This document shows, piece after piece, positions 30,791-41,064 of a stretch of 64,000 bases of DNA (its first letter is position 1; each line of letters begins with the position of its first letter). Source of the DNA: Mycosarcoma maydis (taxonomy: Eukaryota > Basidiomycota > Ustilaginomycetes > Ustilaginales); assembly GCF_000328475.2 (NCBI RefSeq), contig NC_026480.1, positions 1,178,001 to 1,242,000 on the forward strand, given 5' to 3'. Below the pieces are notes generated by a model. That model was not told where the DNA came from, did not search any database, and was given only the letters and a program-made list of their open reading frames with translations. The translations under genes and the position numbers were made by a program.

Positions 30791-32410
30791 ATGACAGATA
30801 TTCAGCAGACTCGTCGCCAGGAATTCTCGCCAGATGGCGAGAAGGACGCTCACCCGTCGTCGTCGTTGTCGTCTCACGAAGCTCCCGTCCAGCCGGCTGC
30901 CAAAAAGTCTCGCTTGGGTGCCGTAGGACTTATCTTCGCATGTGGGGCCGCCCTCTTCTCCGACGGCTACGTCAATGCGTCTAGTGGACCTGTCCTCACC
31001 GTGCTCTCGTACGCCTATCCCGACTATCCCGGCTTCACGGCGTTTAAATCGCAATTCTCTTCACTCGTCTTTGCCGGTACTGTCTTTGGTATGCTCCTCT
31101 TCGGCTTCCTCGTCGATCGTTTTGGCCGACGATACGGCATGTGGTTCGCCTCAATCTGGCTCACGCTCTGGTCCGTGCTCATCGCTGGAGCTTGGGGAGC
31201 TGGCGGCTCTGTCGGTGGCCTCTTTGCCGCCCTTTCTGCATACCGCTTCATCCTGGGTATTGCCATCGGTGCTGAGTATCCCAGTGGATCCGTTGCTGCC
31301 TCTGAGAACACCGAGGGCGAGGGAGTCAACAAGAACCGACAACAGATGTACTTCATTATTGCCACCAATACCATGATCGACCTCGGCTTTGTCGTTGCTG
31401 CCTTTGTCGCCTACATTCTGCTGCTCATCTTCGGCATGAACCATCTTGCCTGGGTTTGGCGTCTCACGCTGGGAATCGGCGCAATCCCACCGTTGCTCGT
31501 CTTTTTTTTCCGAACGGGTATGCAAGAACCCGAGCATTTCCGCAAGAACGCAATCAAGAAGAATGTTCCTTACTGGCTCATTTTCAAACGGTACTGGGTT
31601 CGCCTTCTGGCGGTCTGCATTGCTTGGTTCTGTTACGACTACGTCTCTTACCCTTCTGGCATCTATTCTTCCCTCCTCATCAAGCAGCTCAATCCCACTG
31701 AGGGCGCTTCGGACTACACCGTTCTGAAGCGATCTCTGGCGTATTCAACCGCTCTCAACTGCTTCTATCTGCCCGGAACCATCATTGGCGCCCTCATTGC
31801 CGACAGGCTCGGTCCCAAAAACACAATGATCCTCGGCCTCTTGTGTCAGGCGGTCCTTGCTTTTGCCATGGGAGGCGCCTTTGGGCAGATCAGGGATCGC
31901 ATCGGTCCACTGGTCGTTGTGTATGGCCTGTTTCTGTCATTTGGCGAGCTAGGCCCGGGTAACCAACTTGGCCTTCTGGCTAGCAAAGCATGTGGTCCTG
32001 CAGCTGTTAGGGGCCTATACTATAGCGTGGCAGCTGCCATCGGCAAAGTCGGCGCATTTTCGGGCTCGTATGCCTATCCCCAGATTCAAGCTGATCTTGG
32101 ATCGCCGGACAGCAACATCTACTATGCCGGAACCTTTTACATTGCCGGAGGTCTTGCCATTTTCTCGGCGATCATCACGTTCTTCTTTATCCCTGCCATC
32201 GGGCAAGACAGCATGAAAAAGGACGACGAGGCTTTCCGTCAGTATCTAGCAGACAACGGTTACGACATTTCTCAGATGGGATTGCTCGATGCCGATCAGC
32301 TTGCTACTTCTGAAGAGGGCGTCAGGACTCGTTCCATTACTGATCAGGGCTCTGAGGACAAGAAAGAGAAGAGCGGCCAGGCCGTCGTCTCTTCAGCTCC
32401 CATCATCTAA
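30791..32410 (+). CDS. MFS transporter, glycerophosphodiester/phosphate permease (Git1-like)
   Basis: A 539-residue, twelve-helix major facilitator protein of the plasma membrane. The first helix carries ALFSDGYVNASSGPVL, the loop between helices 2 and 3 is GFLVDRFGRRYGM, and helix 4 reads GIAIGAEYPSGSVAASE. These are features of the phosphate/organophosphate permease branch; the S-D-G-Y opening is typical of Git1-like glycerophosphoinositol and glycerophosphocholine transporters. The long Ser/Lys-rich C-terminal tail is cytosolic. Its codons favour C-ending triplets, suggesting strong expression. The substrate (glycerophosphodiester or phosphate) is inferred from family. Confidence 0.87.
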   Translation: MTDIQQTRRQEFSPDGEKDAHPSSSLSSHEAPVQPAAKKSRLGAVGLIFACGAALFSDGYVNASSGPVLTVLSYAYPDYPGFTAFKSQFSSLVFAGTVFGMLLFGFLVDRFGRRYGMWFASIWLTLWSVLIAGAWGAGGSVGGLFAALSAYRFILGIAIGAEYPSGSVAASENTEGEGVNKNRQQMYFIIATNTMIDLGFVVAAFVAYILLLIFGMNHLAWVWRLTLGIGAIPPLLVFFFRTGMQEPEHFRKNAIKKNVPYWLIFKRYWVRLLAVCIAWFCYDYVSYPSGIYSSLLIKQLNPTEGASDYTVLKRSLAYSTALNCFYLPGTIIGALIADRLGPKNTMILGLLCQAVLAFAMGGAFGQIRDRIGPLVVVYGLFLSFGELGPGNQLGLLASKACGPAAVRGLYYSVAAAIGKVGAFSGSYAYPQIQADLGSPDSNIYYAGTFYIAGGLAIFSAIITFFFIPAIGQDSMKKDDEAFRQYLADNGYDISQMGLLDADQLATSEEGVRTRSITDQGSEDKKEKSGQAVVSSAPII

Positions 32411-33165
32411 AAGCATCGGCGCGGCGCACGACAGATAGCGATCAAGCAATGAAATGCTAGACGATGGAGCGACTCTTGCAACATCCAAGGGTCTACCTAG
32501 CTTTCTATCGCCCCAACTATTCTTCGACACTCACGACTGGATCTCAACTTCACACTGAATGAAGCCAAGCTGGACGAGGTCTAACAGTTGCGAGGATAGA
32601 TTCAACACAATCATACCACCCTCACGTTCACTGCGCTGATCCAATTGGCACCAGCAACTCTGCCGATCCAACTGCAACACATTTTCAACCGCTGGCGCCA
32701 CCTTAACAAAACAGGGTCCCACCAGCGCCTCTCTCAGCTGTTGGATCAACCCTCGAAAACAGAAATCTCTTGAGGATTACACCTCGATCCTGACAGCAGT
32801 CACCTCGGCCATAAAACTTGGGCCGATCGACGCTCGAGTCCAAGACGAAAGCCTACAACACCACCCAACGAACCTTGCGCGCCACATTCACGATTGCGGC
32901 CCCCGCTCATACCTGTATCACAACATTTCCACAACAGGACATAAGCCATGTCGTTCAGTTACTCGTTCGATCTGCTGTAGATTAGATTTACATGCTTTGT
33001 CGCAATGCCATATACCCGGACGATCACACGCCGCGACAAGAATCTTTGACATGGCCAACACATGTTGCAGCAAGGCACAAGGGTCACAAGCGTACTAGGC
33101 CCGAAGGGTAAACTTTGGAGGGAGCCGTGGTATAGAAAGATGGAAGCTAAGCTTTTCTTACTGGG
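32411..33165. other. intergenic region containing a candidate small gene
   Basis: Lies between the MFS stop and the old-yellow-enzyme stop. Apart from the candidate two-exon gene at 32531-32812 on the minus strand, nothing else is recognisable here. Confidence 0.55.
32531..32812 (-). CDS. candidate small protein, two exons, unidentified
   Basis: Exon 1 32783-32812 (ATG, ten codons) and exon 2 32531-32737 can be joined over a 45-base gtgtaa...caacag intron to give 78 residues. The product begins MAEVTAVRIE and runs in alternating hydrophobic strands (GPCFVKVAP, GGMIVLNLSSQLLDLV, GFIQCEVEIQS). This looks protein-like, but I recognise no family. The intron is shorter than the others in this window and its donor is weaker. 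It may be real or a chance open frame. Confidence 0.35.
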
Positions 33166-34875
33166 TCAAGAGACGGGTGATTTAGAGCCGAAAACAAAAA
33201 CGCCGATGCAAGCAAGTATAGGGATGATGGTCATGACGACCAACATGAACCAATCATCATTGGATTCCTTGAAGCCAGTCTGGGTAGCGCCAGTTTTGGC
33301 GTAATCGTTAATTAAAGCAAAGGTCGACTTTGTAGCGTCCTCGCCCTTGTTGAGCACTGTCTGTGCCATGTGGAACGTGTACCAGAAGGTTTCCCAACCA
33401 GCGCCGACGATTTTGATGGGTACGAGCGCGAGGCTGGAGACTGCGGGGACCTTGAAATCTGGTGTACCTGCTTCGCGAGAAGCGTCTGGGATCGAAGTGT
33501 CGGTGAGACGTCGGGCGAGCGAAGGGAAGATAGCAGCCGGGCGGCCAAGGCACGCCATATCGGCAGCACCATCGTCCGGGTGGATGGCGGAAGCGATACC
33601 GTGACGTGAACGCAGACCGCCAGTGAGAATGATCTTAAGACGCGAATCTGCGGGCAGCGTGGAACGGCAGCGACGGGCAAAGTTTTGGAAGAAAGCCTCT
33701 CGTCTACCCGTGCGAGCAGTCGTCTTGGAGGTAGGGTCTACACCCGATCCTTGGACAGTAGCAGCACCGGCACCAGTAGCTTTCCAGTCCGACTTTTGAT
33801 TAGCCGACGTCGTCTTGGACGAGAGCTTCTCGATCTTAGCCTTCTCTGCTTCGGAATCGAAACCGCTCATGGCGAACGAAGGATTTTCGTAATTGCCTCC
33901 GCTGATCTCGACGAAATCCACCTTATCCGTATCGGCAAGCCACTTGACATTGAGCAAGGCATCATCCTCGGTAAGTCCACCCTGAACGTAATCCGAACTG
34001 TTCAACTTGACACCGATGATAAAGTCATCGTTAACCTGTTTGCGAATCAAATCCACAATTTCAAGCACGAGTCGCGCGCGATTTTCGGCCGAGCCTCCGT
34101 ACTGATCCGTACGAAGATTGGTGCGTGGACTCAGGAAAGCTGCCAGCTGGTATCCGTGACTGGCGTGAAGCTCGACACCGTCGAAGCCAGCGTCTGCGCA
34201 GATGAGAGCGGCTTGTACGAAGCGATCTCGAAGCTGATGCACTTGCTCTGTGGTCATAGCTGCAACGGAACCCCAAAGCAGATGGTCCAAAACCTTGCCG
34301 ATAGGCCCAAAATTAGCCATGGTGCTCATCGGAACAGCTGAAGGTGCAAGCGCAGGCGCAGTGATGCTTCGACCGGAACCTCGCATTGACTGTCGACCGG
34401 CATGGACGAGTTGAACTACGGCTAGCGGACGCGACTTTTGATCGACAATGCCTGGCTGATCGCGACCTGTGCAAGCATCAGCGTACCGCTTCATGGCAGT
34501 CTTGAAGAAAGCGAGACTCTTTTCATCGTACGGAAGGATGACATCCCAAGGCGTGCCGCGGTGTAGAGGGTCGATCGCAATGTTGCCGGTGATGATGAGA
34601 CCCCACCCGCCACGTGCCCATGCACGATAGAGCTCAAAGTGAGCATGGTTGGGTGGTCCACCTCCGGTTCGTGCGAGAGTCTCTTCCAGAGGAGCCTGTT
34701 AATGGAAAGCATCCCGAAACAGGCAAATGGCTATCAGCAATCCTCTTCGTCGTGCCTAGCCTTGCCAGATTAAACAGCTCACCTTGGCCAGTCGGTTGGG
34801 CACCACTTTGCCACCTTTAAACACGAGTGGTCGCGCAATAAGCTCGGCTTCAGGAGCTTTGTCGCTAGTCGTCAT
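33166..34875 (-). CDS. old yellow enzyme-type NADH:flavin oxidoreductase with C-terminal membrane anchor
   Basis: Two exons, 34783-34875 and 33166-34695, with an 87-base intron (gtgagc...taacag). Joined length is 540 residues. The FMN barrel is clear: VPNRLAKAPLEE across the splice junction, QLVHAGRQS, the active-site HASHGYQLAAFLSP with its His pair, and DQYGGSAENRAR. Such enzymes reduce activated alkenes and other electrophiles with NAD(P)H. An insertion of about 55 residues (Ser/Thr/Lys-rich) interrupts the barrel after SGGNYENP. The C-terminus has a strong hydrophobic helix (WFMLVVMTIIPILACIGVFV) followed by few residues, so it looks tail-anchored. The GST gene lies about 440 bases upstream on the same strand. 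Confidence 0.9.
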
Positions 34876-35315
34876 CGTGGATACAGAGTCTATGGTGATG
34901 TTGAGGAAGACGGCGCCAAGATTTAATCGTGAATGTGACTCGTGACTTATAAGCATCTGTGTCTGTGCAGCTGCAAATTCGACGCTCTGGTGGTGCTTTC
35001 AAAATTGTGATAATCGCGAATGCGGACAAGGCTGCCCCGAGAAGCTTCTCAAAGACATCGTACCAGGTTTCCACCGCTCAGAAAGGTGTCGTCACAGGTT
35101 TCCGCCGGCAATACATTCGTGATTTGAGGTGGTCACAATCGTGAATCACGAAAGAAGGAACCGCACTTAACCACGAATGTCCACACGTATTTGTCACTGG
35201 TCTTTGCATTTCACAACACAGCTGTGAGCTTTGTGGCAGTTTGATGTCGACGATGCAAGCAGATGCCTGCTCCATCATTCGTGATCGTGACGCGTCCACC
35301 AACGGTGAATGGTGA
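34876..35315. other. intergenic region between GST and old yellow enzyme
   Basis: Promoter side of the old yellow enzyme gene. It has several motif copies: TTTAATCGTGAATGTGAC at 34922, ATTCGTGATTTG at 35116, AATCGTGAATCACGAA at 35138 and ATTCGTGATCGTG at 35276. No gene seen. Confidence 0.7.
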
Positions 35316-36298
35316 TCAAGGAAGGCCTCGACCCTTGTTAATTGCCTCGGCCACCTGGGACGTCATGGGGCGGTTCTGAGCGTAGCGCACATACGAGTCG
35401 AGGTATAGATCGTCTGTCGAAGTGGTAGCCTTGAAAGCGTCGAGATCAAAGACGGCGTCTCTCCACTTAGTCCATCTCTCCATTACATCGGGCTCAAGTA
35501 GCTGTTCGGGCTCAAAGCCTCGAAAGTGTCGCAGCACATTGGTCGCTCGATACAGCCAAGGAGCTACCGTGCAGTCGACAATGGAAAGCGCCTTGCCGTC
35601 CCAAAAGCCTACCGAGCCAGAGGACGACATGGAACGTACAAAGTCGCTCAGGTGCGATGTGAATTCTTTGGCTCCTTCGAGCTGCTTTTCGACTTCTTGC
35701 GCCTGCAGATAGCGGTAGAAGGAAGGAATGAGATTTCGATTCGCCTTGTCGACTGCTAGGCGGTAGACGGCTCGCTCGTATGGATTAGACAAGGGGGGCA
35801 GCAGCGACTTGCCTTCTTTACCTCCACCATACTTCTCGTCGATGTACTCCAAGCTGCGGTCGGTCAAGGTGAGAAGATGTATTTCTGTCAGTACTTGCCA
35901 AGCGCGACATTGTCGCAAGGCACTCACATCACGCTGGACTCGGCTAAGCCTTTGCCATTCGATAGCTTGAGCGCTGGTACGAGACCTTTAGGATTCAGCT
36001 CAAGCAGATCTGCTAGTTTCTTGTAGGGATCGACCTCGCGATACTGGTAAGGCACTGGGGATAATCAAGCTGACAGAATGGTCACCAATCGAGTAGCAAT
36101 GTCTGTAAGCAAAAAAAAAGACCACTCACCTCCAAGATATTCAAGAGCGATCCATACCCGATGCACGAATGGACAAAAACAGGCTCCGAACAAAGTCTGC
36201 TCCGCTGGAGACGAATGAGTTTTCACCGTCTCAAGCGCCTGTCCCGTGCACTGGGTATGGTAGACGGCATCCTTGTGACCTGGTGCTGGCTTTGACAT
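35316..36298 (-). CDS. glutathione S-transferase, omega-like
   Basis: Three exons: 36130-36298, 35928-36054 and 35316-35853, with introns of 75 and 74 bases that start gtgagt and end in AG. The joined protein has 277 residues. The thioredoxin-like half contains FGACFCPFVHRVWIALEYLG with a Cys-Pro active-site pair of the omega type, then VPYQYREVDPYKK, NPKGLVPAL and ESSVILEYIDEKYG, the last spanning the second splice site. The helical C-terminal domain has FWDGKALSIVDCTVAPWLYR. Omega-class enzymes work as thiol transferases and dehydroascorbate reductases, conjugating or reducing electrophiles in the cytosol. The acceptor of exon 2 (ccccag) is preceded by few pyrimidines but gives the conserved joint. 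Confidence 0.9.
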
Positions 36299-36717
36299 TT
36301 TGCAGATAGCTCCGGTGGAGATCAATGGCGGACGGACCGGAAATCGTCCGAGTTGGTACTTGATTGACGGATCGAGGCAGATGTGAACAAATACGAAAGC
36401 GATCAAAGTTGCATGTTGAGATGGGCAAGGCAAACAGGAGGATCGTCGCCAACATCGCACTCGATCTTTGACCTGTATGTCCAGTTGGCGCGTCTGTGCG
36501 TCAGAGCTGACTTGGTGAATGCAGGGTCCAAAGCCGAAACACGCATTGAGCGGTCGCCGAAATCGTCAATCCTCTCGCGAGCCTTCTCCCACTTCTATCT
36601 ACTCACCGCATCTCTCCACACTGATATGCGTCCCATAAACAAAGAATAGTCGACAGCATCGCAGCAGCTATTCCCTATTCCAGAAGCGATACGAGCAGCC
36701 AGGCCACTTTCTTTCCG
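36299..36717. other. divergent intergenic region (GST / large hydrolase)
   Basis: Shared promoter region of the two genes. No gene or clear regulatory motif is recognised. Confidence 0.6.
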
Positions 36718-39700
36718 ATGGCCCTGAGAGCGATTCTCTTAAAGGTCGGGGGCGCCGCGGCTCTGCTGGTCGCCTTCGCCGTGGCAACTCAGCAGGTGTT
36801 CCAATCTGCATCTGCTTCAGATGCACCGACAAGGTTTACACTTGACAAGGCATGGCAGGTGCTTGGCCCTTTTCCGGCGGGGATGAGAGAGCTGCCTTTT
36901 GGCGGGTTCCCCGCCTCCGTGGGTTATAGCTATGCGGAGCTGCTCGACCCAAGTACGAACCCAAAGAGACACCTTTCAACCTACGGCCCTTTGAACGCCA
37001 CTACGATGCTGCAAACATTCGAAGCACAAATCGAAGCACAGGACCCTGAACGCATAAAACACTCGCTCACTGTAGAATACCCAAACGTAGATTGGGCGTG
37101 GATACGCAAAAGTGCGGGATGGTCTTCCCTGCAATGGCAGATGATTGCAGCAACCGATTTTCAGATGAAACAGAACAGCACTGCTCTCGCTGTGACCATG
37201 GACAAGACCGCAGAGTTTGCAATCGTACCTACCTCGTCCCTCCAAGGAGACACAACGCAAGATGCGATCGAATGGCACACCGGAGATTGGTACTCGTACA
37301 TTGCTGCATTTTCTAAAGAAAAGTCCACAGAAGACAGACTTCCAATCTCGCATCATTTGTTGCATCTGCATCAAGGATCCTACAAGCTGCTTGTCCGGTC
37401 GCAGTACGAGATAAGAATCTTTGGCGACCCGCGAAACAACGGTGGGGAAGAGAGCCCAAAGATGACCCTTGGTATCGACATCGCAGCGCGCTCGTTGCAG
37501 AATGTAAACCAGCAGGACCTCTTAGAAGTGCATGCTGATCCGCACCACAGCAACGTTCCTCACATTGTTGGCGGATGGGTGGCTGGATGGGGCCTGTCTT
37601 TTGCGATTCGAAACATCAGCCCTAACGACACGTACACTGTGCACAATGTGAGCCTAGCGGGTCAGGATGCGGGACGCTCCCCCCTCATAGCCGAGCTAGC
37701 TCAAAAGCTCACTGTTACGCCTGCACAAACGGTGACAGTTCCTGTCAAGCTCATTCAGAACTCCCCACTCAACTCAGACTTGGATTCTCTCGATCTAACC
37801 GTCAGTATTACGATGCAGAGCAACGCTGGTGAGGTTACCATTGCGAAAAATGCACGCATCCCACTCACTCACAAGCCAGCTTTCTGGAACGGTTCAAGCA
37901 ACGATCAGGGCCTGTACGCCTACATGTACAGCTATCTCGCCGAGGATGGAACCGTACAAATGGCAGCAGCGACTCCACCGAGAAGGGCTGCTAAAGTTCC
38001 TGATCAGGACGCATCGCTTCCACCTCTGATACTGACGCTCCATGGCGCAGGTGTCGACGTGCGCGATTTGTTCTTCAGCAACAGCATTCAACGTCAGGAG
38101 GAAAACTGGGTCGTTCTTCCCACGGGACGTACACCATGGGGCTACGATTGGCAGCTTGCATCACTACAAGCAGCCGATGCGGCTGTGGCAGCCTTCAACA
38201 AGCATCTATACGGTCTTCCGGCTTCCTGGACAAAAGAAGAGAAACACGCGTGGCAATTTGATCCGCAGAAGCTATTTGTAATGGGACACTCGAACGGTGG
38301 CCAGGGTGCGTGGTACCGGCTGTCGCGCTTCCCTGATCATGCCATCGGCGGTATGGTTGGATCCGCCTACAGCAAAGTGTCAGACTATGTCTCGTTTGCA
38401 TGGAAAGTAGGAAGACATCATACCGACCCAGCTTTGCAAGGAATTTTACACAGCAGTCTGACCATGTTTGAGAATGATCTGTACAGCAGCAACCTTGCTG
38501 GACTGAATCTGCTGGTCAAGTTCGGGTCTGCGGATGCCAACGTGCCGCCCTGGAATCCGAAGGATCTGGCAATGGTAGTAGATGGGTGGAATCGTCGATC
38601 GGGTCTGACCGACAAGGTCAAGGTCTCCGAGGTTGCTGGACGTCCGCATTGGTGGGACACGTTGTTTTCCGAGCATGATGTGCAAGAAGCTATCGAAGCA
38701 GCTTGCTCGTCCAGCAAGAATGCTGGGTACAAAATGCCAGTAGTACCGCAGAACTTCACTCTTACCGTCTTCAATCCTGCTGAAGCGGGCTCGAAAGGAG
38801 GGTGGCGTATCAGCGAAGTCGAGATTCCCGGACGACTTGCAAAGCTGGAGGTGAACTACGTTACACTGGACAACGAAACGAATAGCAATCACGTTCAGAT
38901 AGTTGCCAGAAACGTACGCCGTCTCGAGCTAGATGTCCATGTGCTTCGCCGCCGCGGTCTTGCCAATTCCGATCCGTCTCTCGGCAATGCAGCGTCACTA
39001 CGATTCCAGATCAACGGACAAAAGCAACAAGTTGAAATAGACAACACGGATCGAGTCGATTTTCTACGTTCAGAAAGTGGCAGCTGGGAAGTGAGCAATA
39101 GAGATACTACCACCGCCGTTTCGAGAGCAGTTCGTCCATTCGGGCCGCTGCTGCGCATTGTAACGTCAAAAGGGCCTATACTATTGATAGTTCCATCAAG
39201 AGGACCACAGGTAGAAGTTGCAGCTTGGACTCGGGTAGCAAGACGTTTTGCGGCCGATCTGCTACTGTACGGCGCGATCAACTCTCAAATCATCGTCGAT
39301 ACAGACTTTGACTCTGCTAAACCCGGCGAGAGCTGGAAGCACAGCAACATTGTCACTTTTGGTGGACCCACGATCAACAACTTTACCCGATCAACATTTA
39401 ATGGCTGGCCCACGGAGAGTCCGGTTCGCTTTCCTTCACCCGATACGTCGGCGCAGTTTGACATACAAGATCGAAGCTTCTACGAAAATGGCACCGCCAT
39501 GCTCACGCTCGCACCTCATCCGACGTATGCTCAAGGCTTGACGTTGGTGGTGCACGGGATTGGAGTCCAAGGCATCTTGAGAGCAGCCCGCCTGCTGCCG
39601 ACACGAACCGCGACCATGATTCCAGAGTGGGTGGTCGTCGATAGTTCGGCAGAATGGAAGGGAGAAGGTGGTGTTGAGGCCGCTGGATGGTATGACCGCG

Positions 39701-39738
39701 AATGGGGTTGGTCAGAGAGCATGTCGTACGTTGAATGA
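36718..39738 (+). CDS. very large secreted alpha/beta hydrolase
   Basis: A 1006-residue protein with an N-terminal signal peptide (residues about 8-32). The first 400 residues are beta-rich and unrecognised. A serine-hydrolase domain follows: LPPLILTLHGAGVDVRD as oxyanion segment, then FVMGHSNGGQGAWYR with the G-x-S-x-G nucleophile, an aspartate candidate in FGSADANVPPWN, and a histidine in GRPHWWDT. This is the S9-peptidase/esterase-like arrangement. The last 330 residues are again beta-rich, with many aromatic residues. N-glycosylation sites are common. The substrate is unknown; a peptidase, esterase or polymer depolymerase are all possible. Intronless. Confidence 0.8.
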   Translation: MALRAILLKVGGAAALLVAFAVATQQVFQSASASDAPTRFTLDKAWQVLGPFPAGMRELPFGGFPASVGYSYAELLDPSTNPKRHLSTYGPLNATTMLQTFEAQIEAQDPERIKHSLTVEYPNVDWAWIRKSAGWSSLQWQMIAATDFQMKQNSTALAVTMDKTAEFAIVPTSSLQGDTTQDAIEWHTGDWYSYIAAFSKEKSTEDRLPISHHLLHLHQGSYKLLVRSQYEIRIFGDPRNNGGEESPKMTLGIDIAARSLQNVNQQDLLEVHADPHHSNVPHIVGGWVAGWGLSFAIRNISPNDTYTVHNVSLAGQDAGRSPLIAELAQKLTVTPAQTVTVPVKLIQNSPLNSDLDSLDLTVSITMQSNAGEVTIAKNARIPLTHKPAFWNGSSNDQGLYAYMYSYLAEDGTVQMAAATPPRRAAKVPDQDASLPPLILTLHGAGVDVRDLFFSNSIQRQEENWVVLPTGRTPWGYDWQLASLQAADAAVAAFNKHLYGLPASWTKEEKHAWQFDPQKLFVMGHSNGGQGAWYRLSRFPDHAIGGMVGSAYSKVSDYVSFAWKVGRHHTDPALQGILHSSLTMFENDLYSSNLAGLNLLVKFGSADANVPPWNPKDLAMVVDGWNRRSGLTDKVKVSEVAGRPHWWDTLFSEHDVQEAIEAACSSSKNAGYKMPVVPQNFTLTVFNPAEAGSKGGWRISEVEIPGRLAKLEVNYVTLDNETNSNHVQIVARNVRRLELDVHVLRRRGLANSDPSLGNAASLRFQINGQKQQVEIDNTDRVDFLRSESGSWEVSNRDTTTAVSRAVRPFGPLLRIVTSKGPILLIVPSRGPQVEVAAWTRVARRFAADLLLYGAINSQIIVDTDFDSAKPGESWKHSNIVTFGGPTINNFTRSTFNGWPTESPVRFPSPDTSAQFDIQDRSFYENGTAMLTLAPHPTYAQGLTLVVHGIGVQGILRAARLLPTRTATMIPEWVVVDSSAEWKGEGGVEAAGWYDREWGWSESMSYVE

Positions 39739-40049
39739 CACGTTGAATTAGCGCAGACAGCCAAAGATTTTTTACCAAGGGGTTGGTGACCCCAGCGGCG
39801 CTTGTCTTGCTTATAGCGGATACTGGCAATTAGACTTACGCTGACTTGGGTACGTAATGAACCTCAGTCGGTGTCACATGACCGCGGAATGCATCCACTC
39901 GCGAAGTTTAAGCGTTTACGTGCATATGTCCAGAATGGTTGCCTCGCGATAGTACCTAACGAACAAGCTCTTAAGTGAGGATGGTGTGTCACTCGCGAGA
40001 TCGTGGTGCCAGCTTCCGCGGCACGTACTGCAAAATGCGATCCATTCAC

Positions 40050-40083
40050 ATTCGTGATTTGGTCACCAAATCGAATCACGAAT
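40050..40083. repeat. imperfect inverted repeat built on the dispersed motif
   Basis: Left arm ATTCGTGATTTGGT and right arm ACCAAATCGAATCACGAAT are reverse complements apart from five extra bases on the right, separated by a single C. It can form a cruciform or act as a dyad binding site. Confidence 0.8.
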
Positions 40084-40951
40084 GTCGTCTATCGTTACAA
40101 CCACAGGCACAAGTGCAGTCACAACAACTTGCTTTACATCTTCCGCCAGGCGGGCATTCAGGATTGCAGTTCAAGTTGGAGCGGGGCTTTTGGCGCAGCA
40201 TGGGTAAAGTTGTGTCTGTGTGGCAGACTTTTCCCCGCATATTCGTGATTGGCCTCACGTTTCTGCTTCTGGTCTGCGTTGAACCCTGCAGGAGCTCTGG
40301 TGACACACGCTCACACGCTCAATTCACGATTCGTTATTAAGGCGATTGGACCACAGTCGTGCGTTGAGTTTGGCTTGTTCCGCGGCTGCTATGCTCGGTT
40401 ATGTTACGTGTAAAACTAGTTCCCCCCGCACTTCTGAAGCGCTTGAGGATTAGCCGAACTGAGCGTGGCGTGCAAAGAACAGAGGAAATGGCACAGGACC
40501 CTGCTTACACTCGTGACTGCTGTTCCAACCTGATAGGTTCGATCGCCAGACTACCACTGATGGAGGGTCATGTGCTGGACTGCGAGAATCGTGCGTGCGC
40601 TTCATATCTTGGCCAACAAAGTCGGTCGTCGAGAGCGTTTGAGCAGTGGTCAGATGCTCGCTTTTGACTTGATGAAGAAAAAAGTCGATGAGGAGCCTGG
40701 CATGGCGACAGCGCTCTGTCAAGCCATGGCCGCCTGTGCGAACGGGCCAGCCACTTTCTCTATTATGGCACATCCAAGTCGTGAGCACAGCCTGTTGCGG
40801 CGCTGTTGCGGAAGAGTCACGCTACAATGCGCTTTCGCAAAATCCAATTCGTGACTGTATCCGCGAAGCCAAGCCGCGTGTGAGTAGTTCAAAGGAGAGC
40901 TTCCTTTGAGCACACCGTAACCCATTCAGACGAAGCGACAATCCAGGTAAC

Positions 40952-40958
40952 TATATTA
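40952..40958 (+). promoter_or_regulatory. TATA-like box of the GMC oxidoreductase gene
   Basis: TATATTA about 107 bases upstream of the ATG at 41065, directly followed by a long C/T-rich tract. The arrangement matches other strong promoters in the window. Confidence 0.5.
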
Positions 40959-41064
40959 AGACGCTCCCCTTTCCCCCTCGTCCTCCTCTCTGTCCTCCTT
41001 CCTCCTCCTCGCAGGATTGTTCTTGTTTTCCCTCACACATCCAAACCCTACCTCAGCCACAACC

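Larger units (their letters stand above)
39739..41064. other. 1.3-kb gene-free stretch upstream of the GMC gene
   Basis: Contains an imperfect inverted repeat at 40050-40083, other motif copies near 40320 and 40850, a TATA-like box at 40952 and a pyrimidine-rich leader (tcctcctctctgtcctcc) before the GMC start. No gene supported. Confidence 0.65.

Noticed and set aside
33685..34341. 218-codon open frame antisense to the old yellow enzyme
   Set aside because: The real gene on the opposite strand has a complete fold; this frame shows no features.
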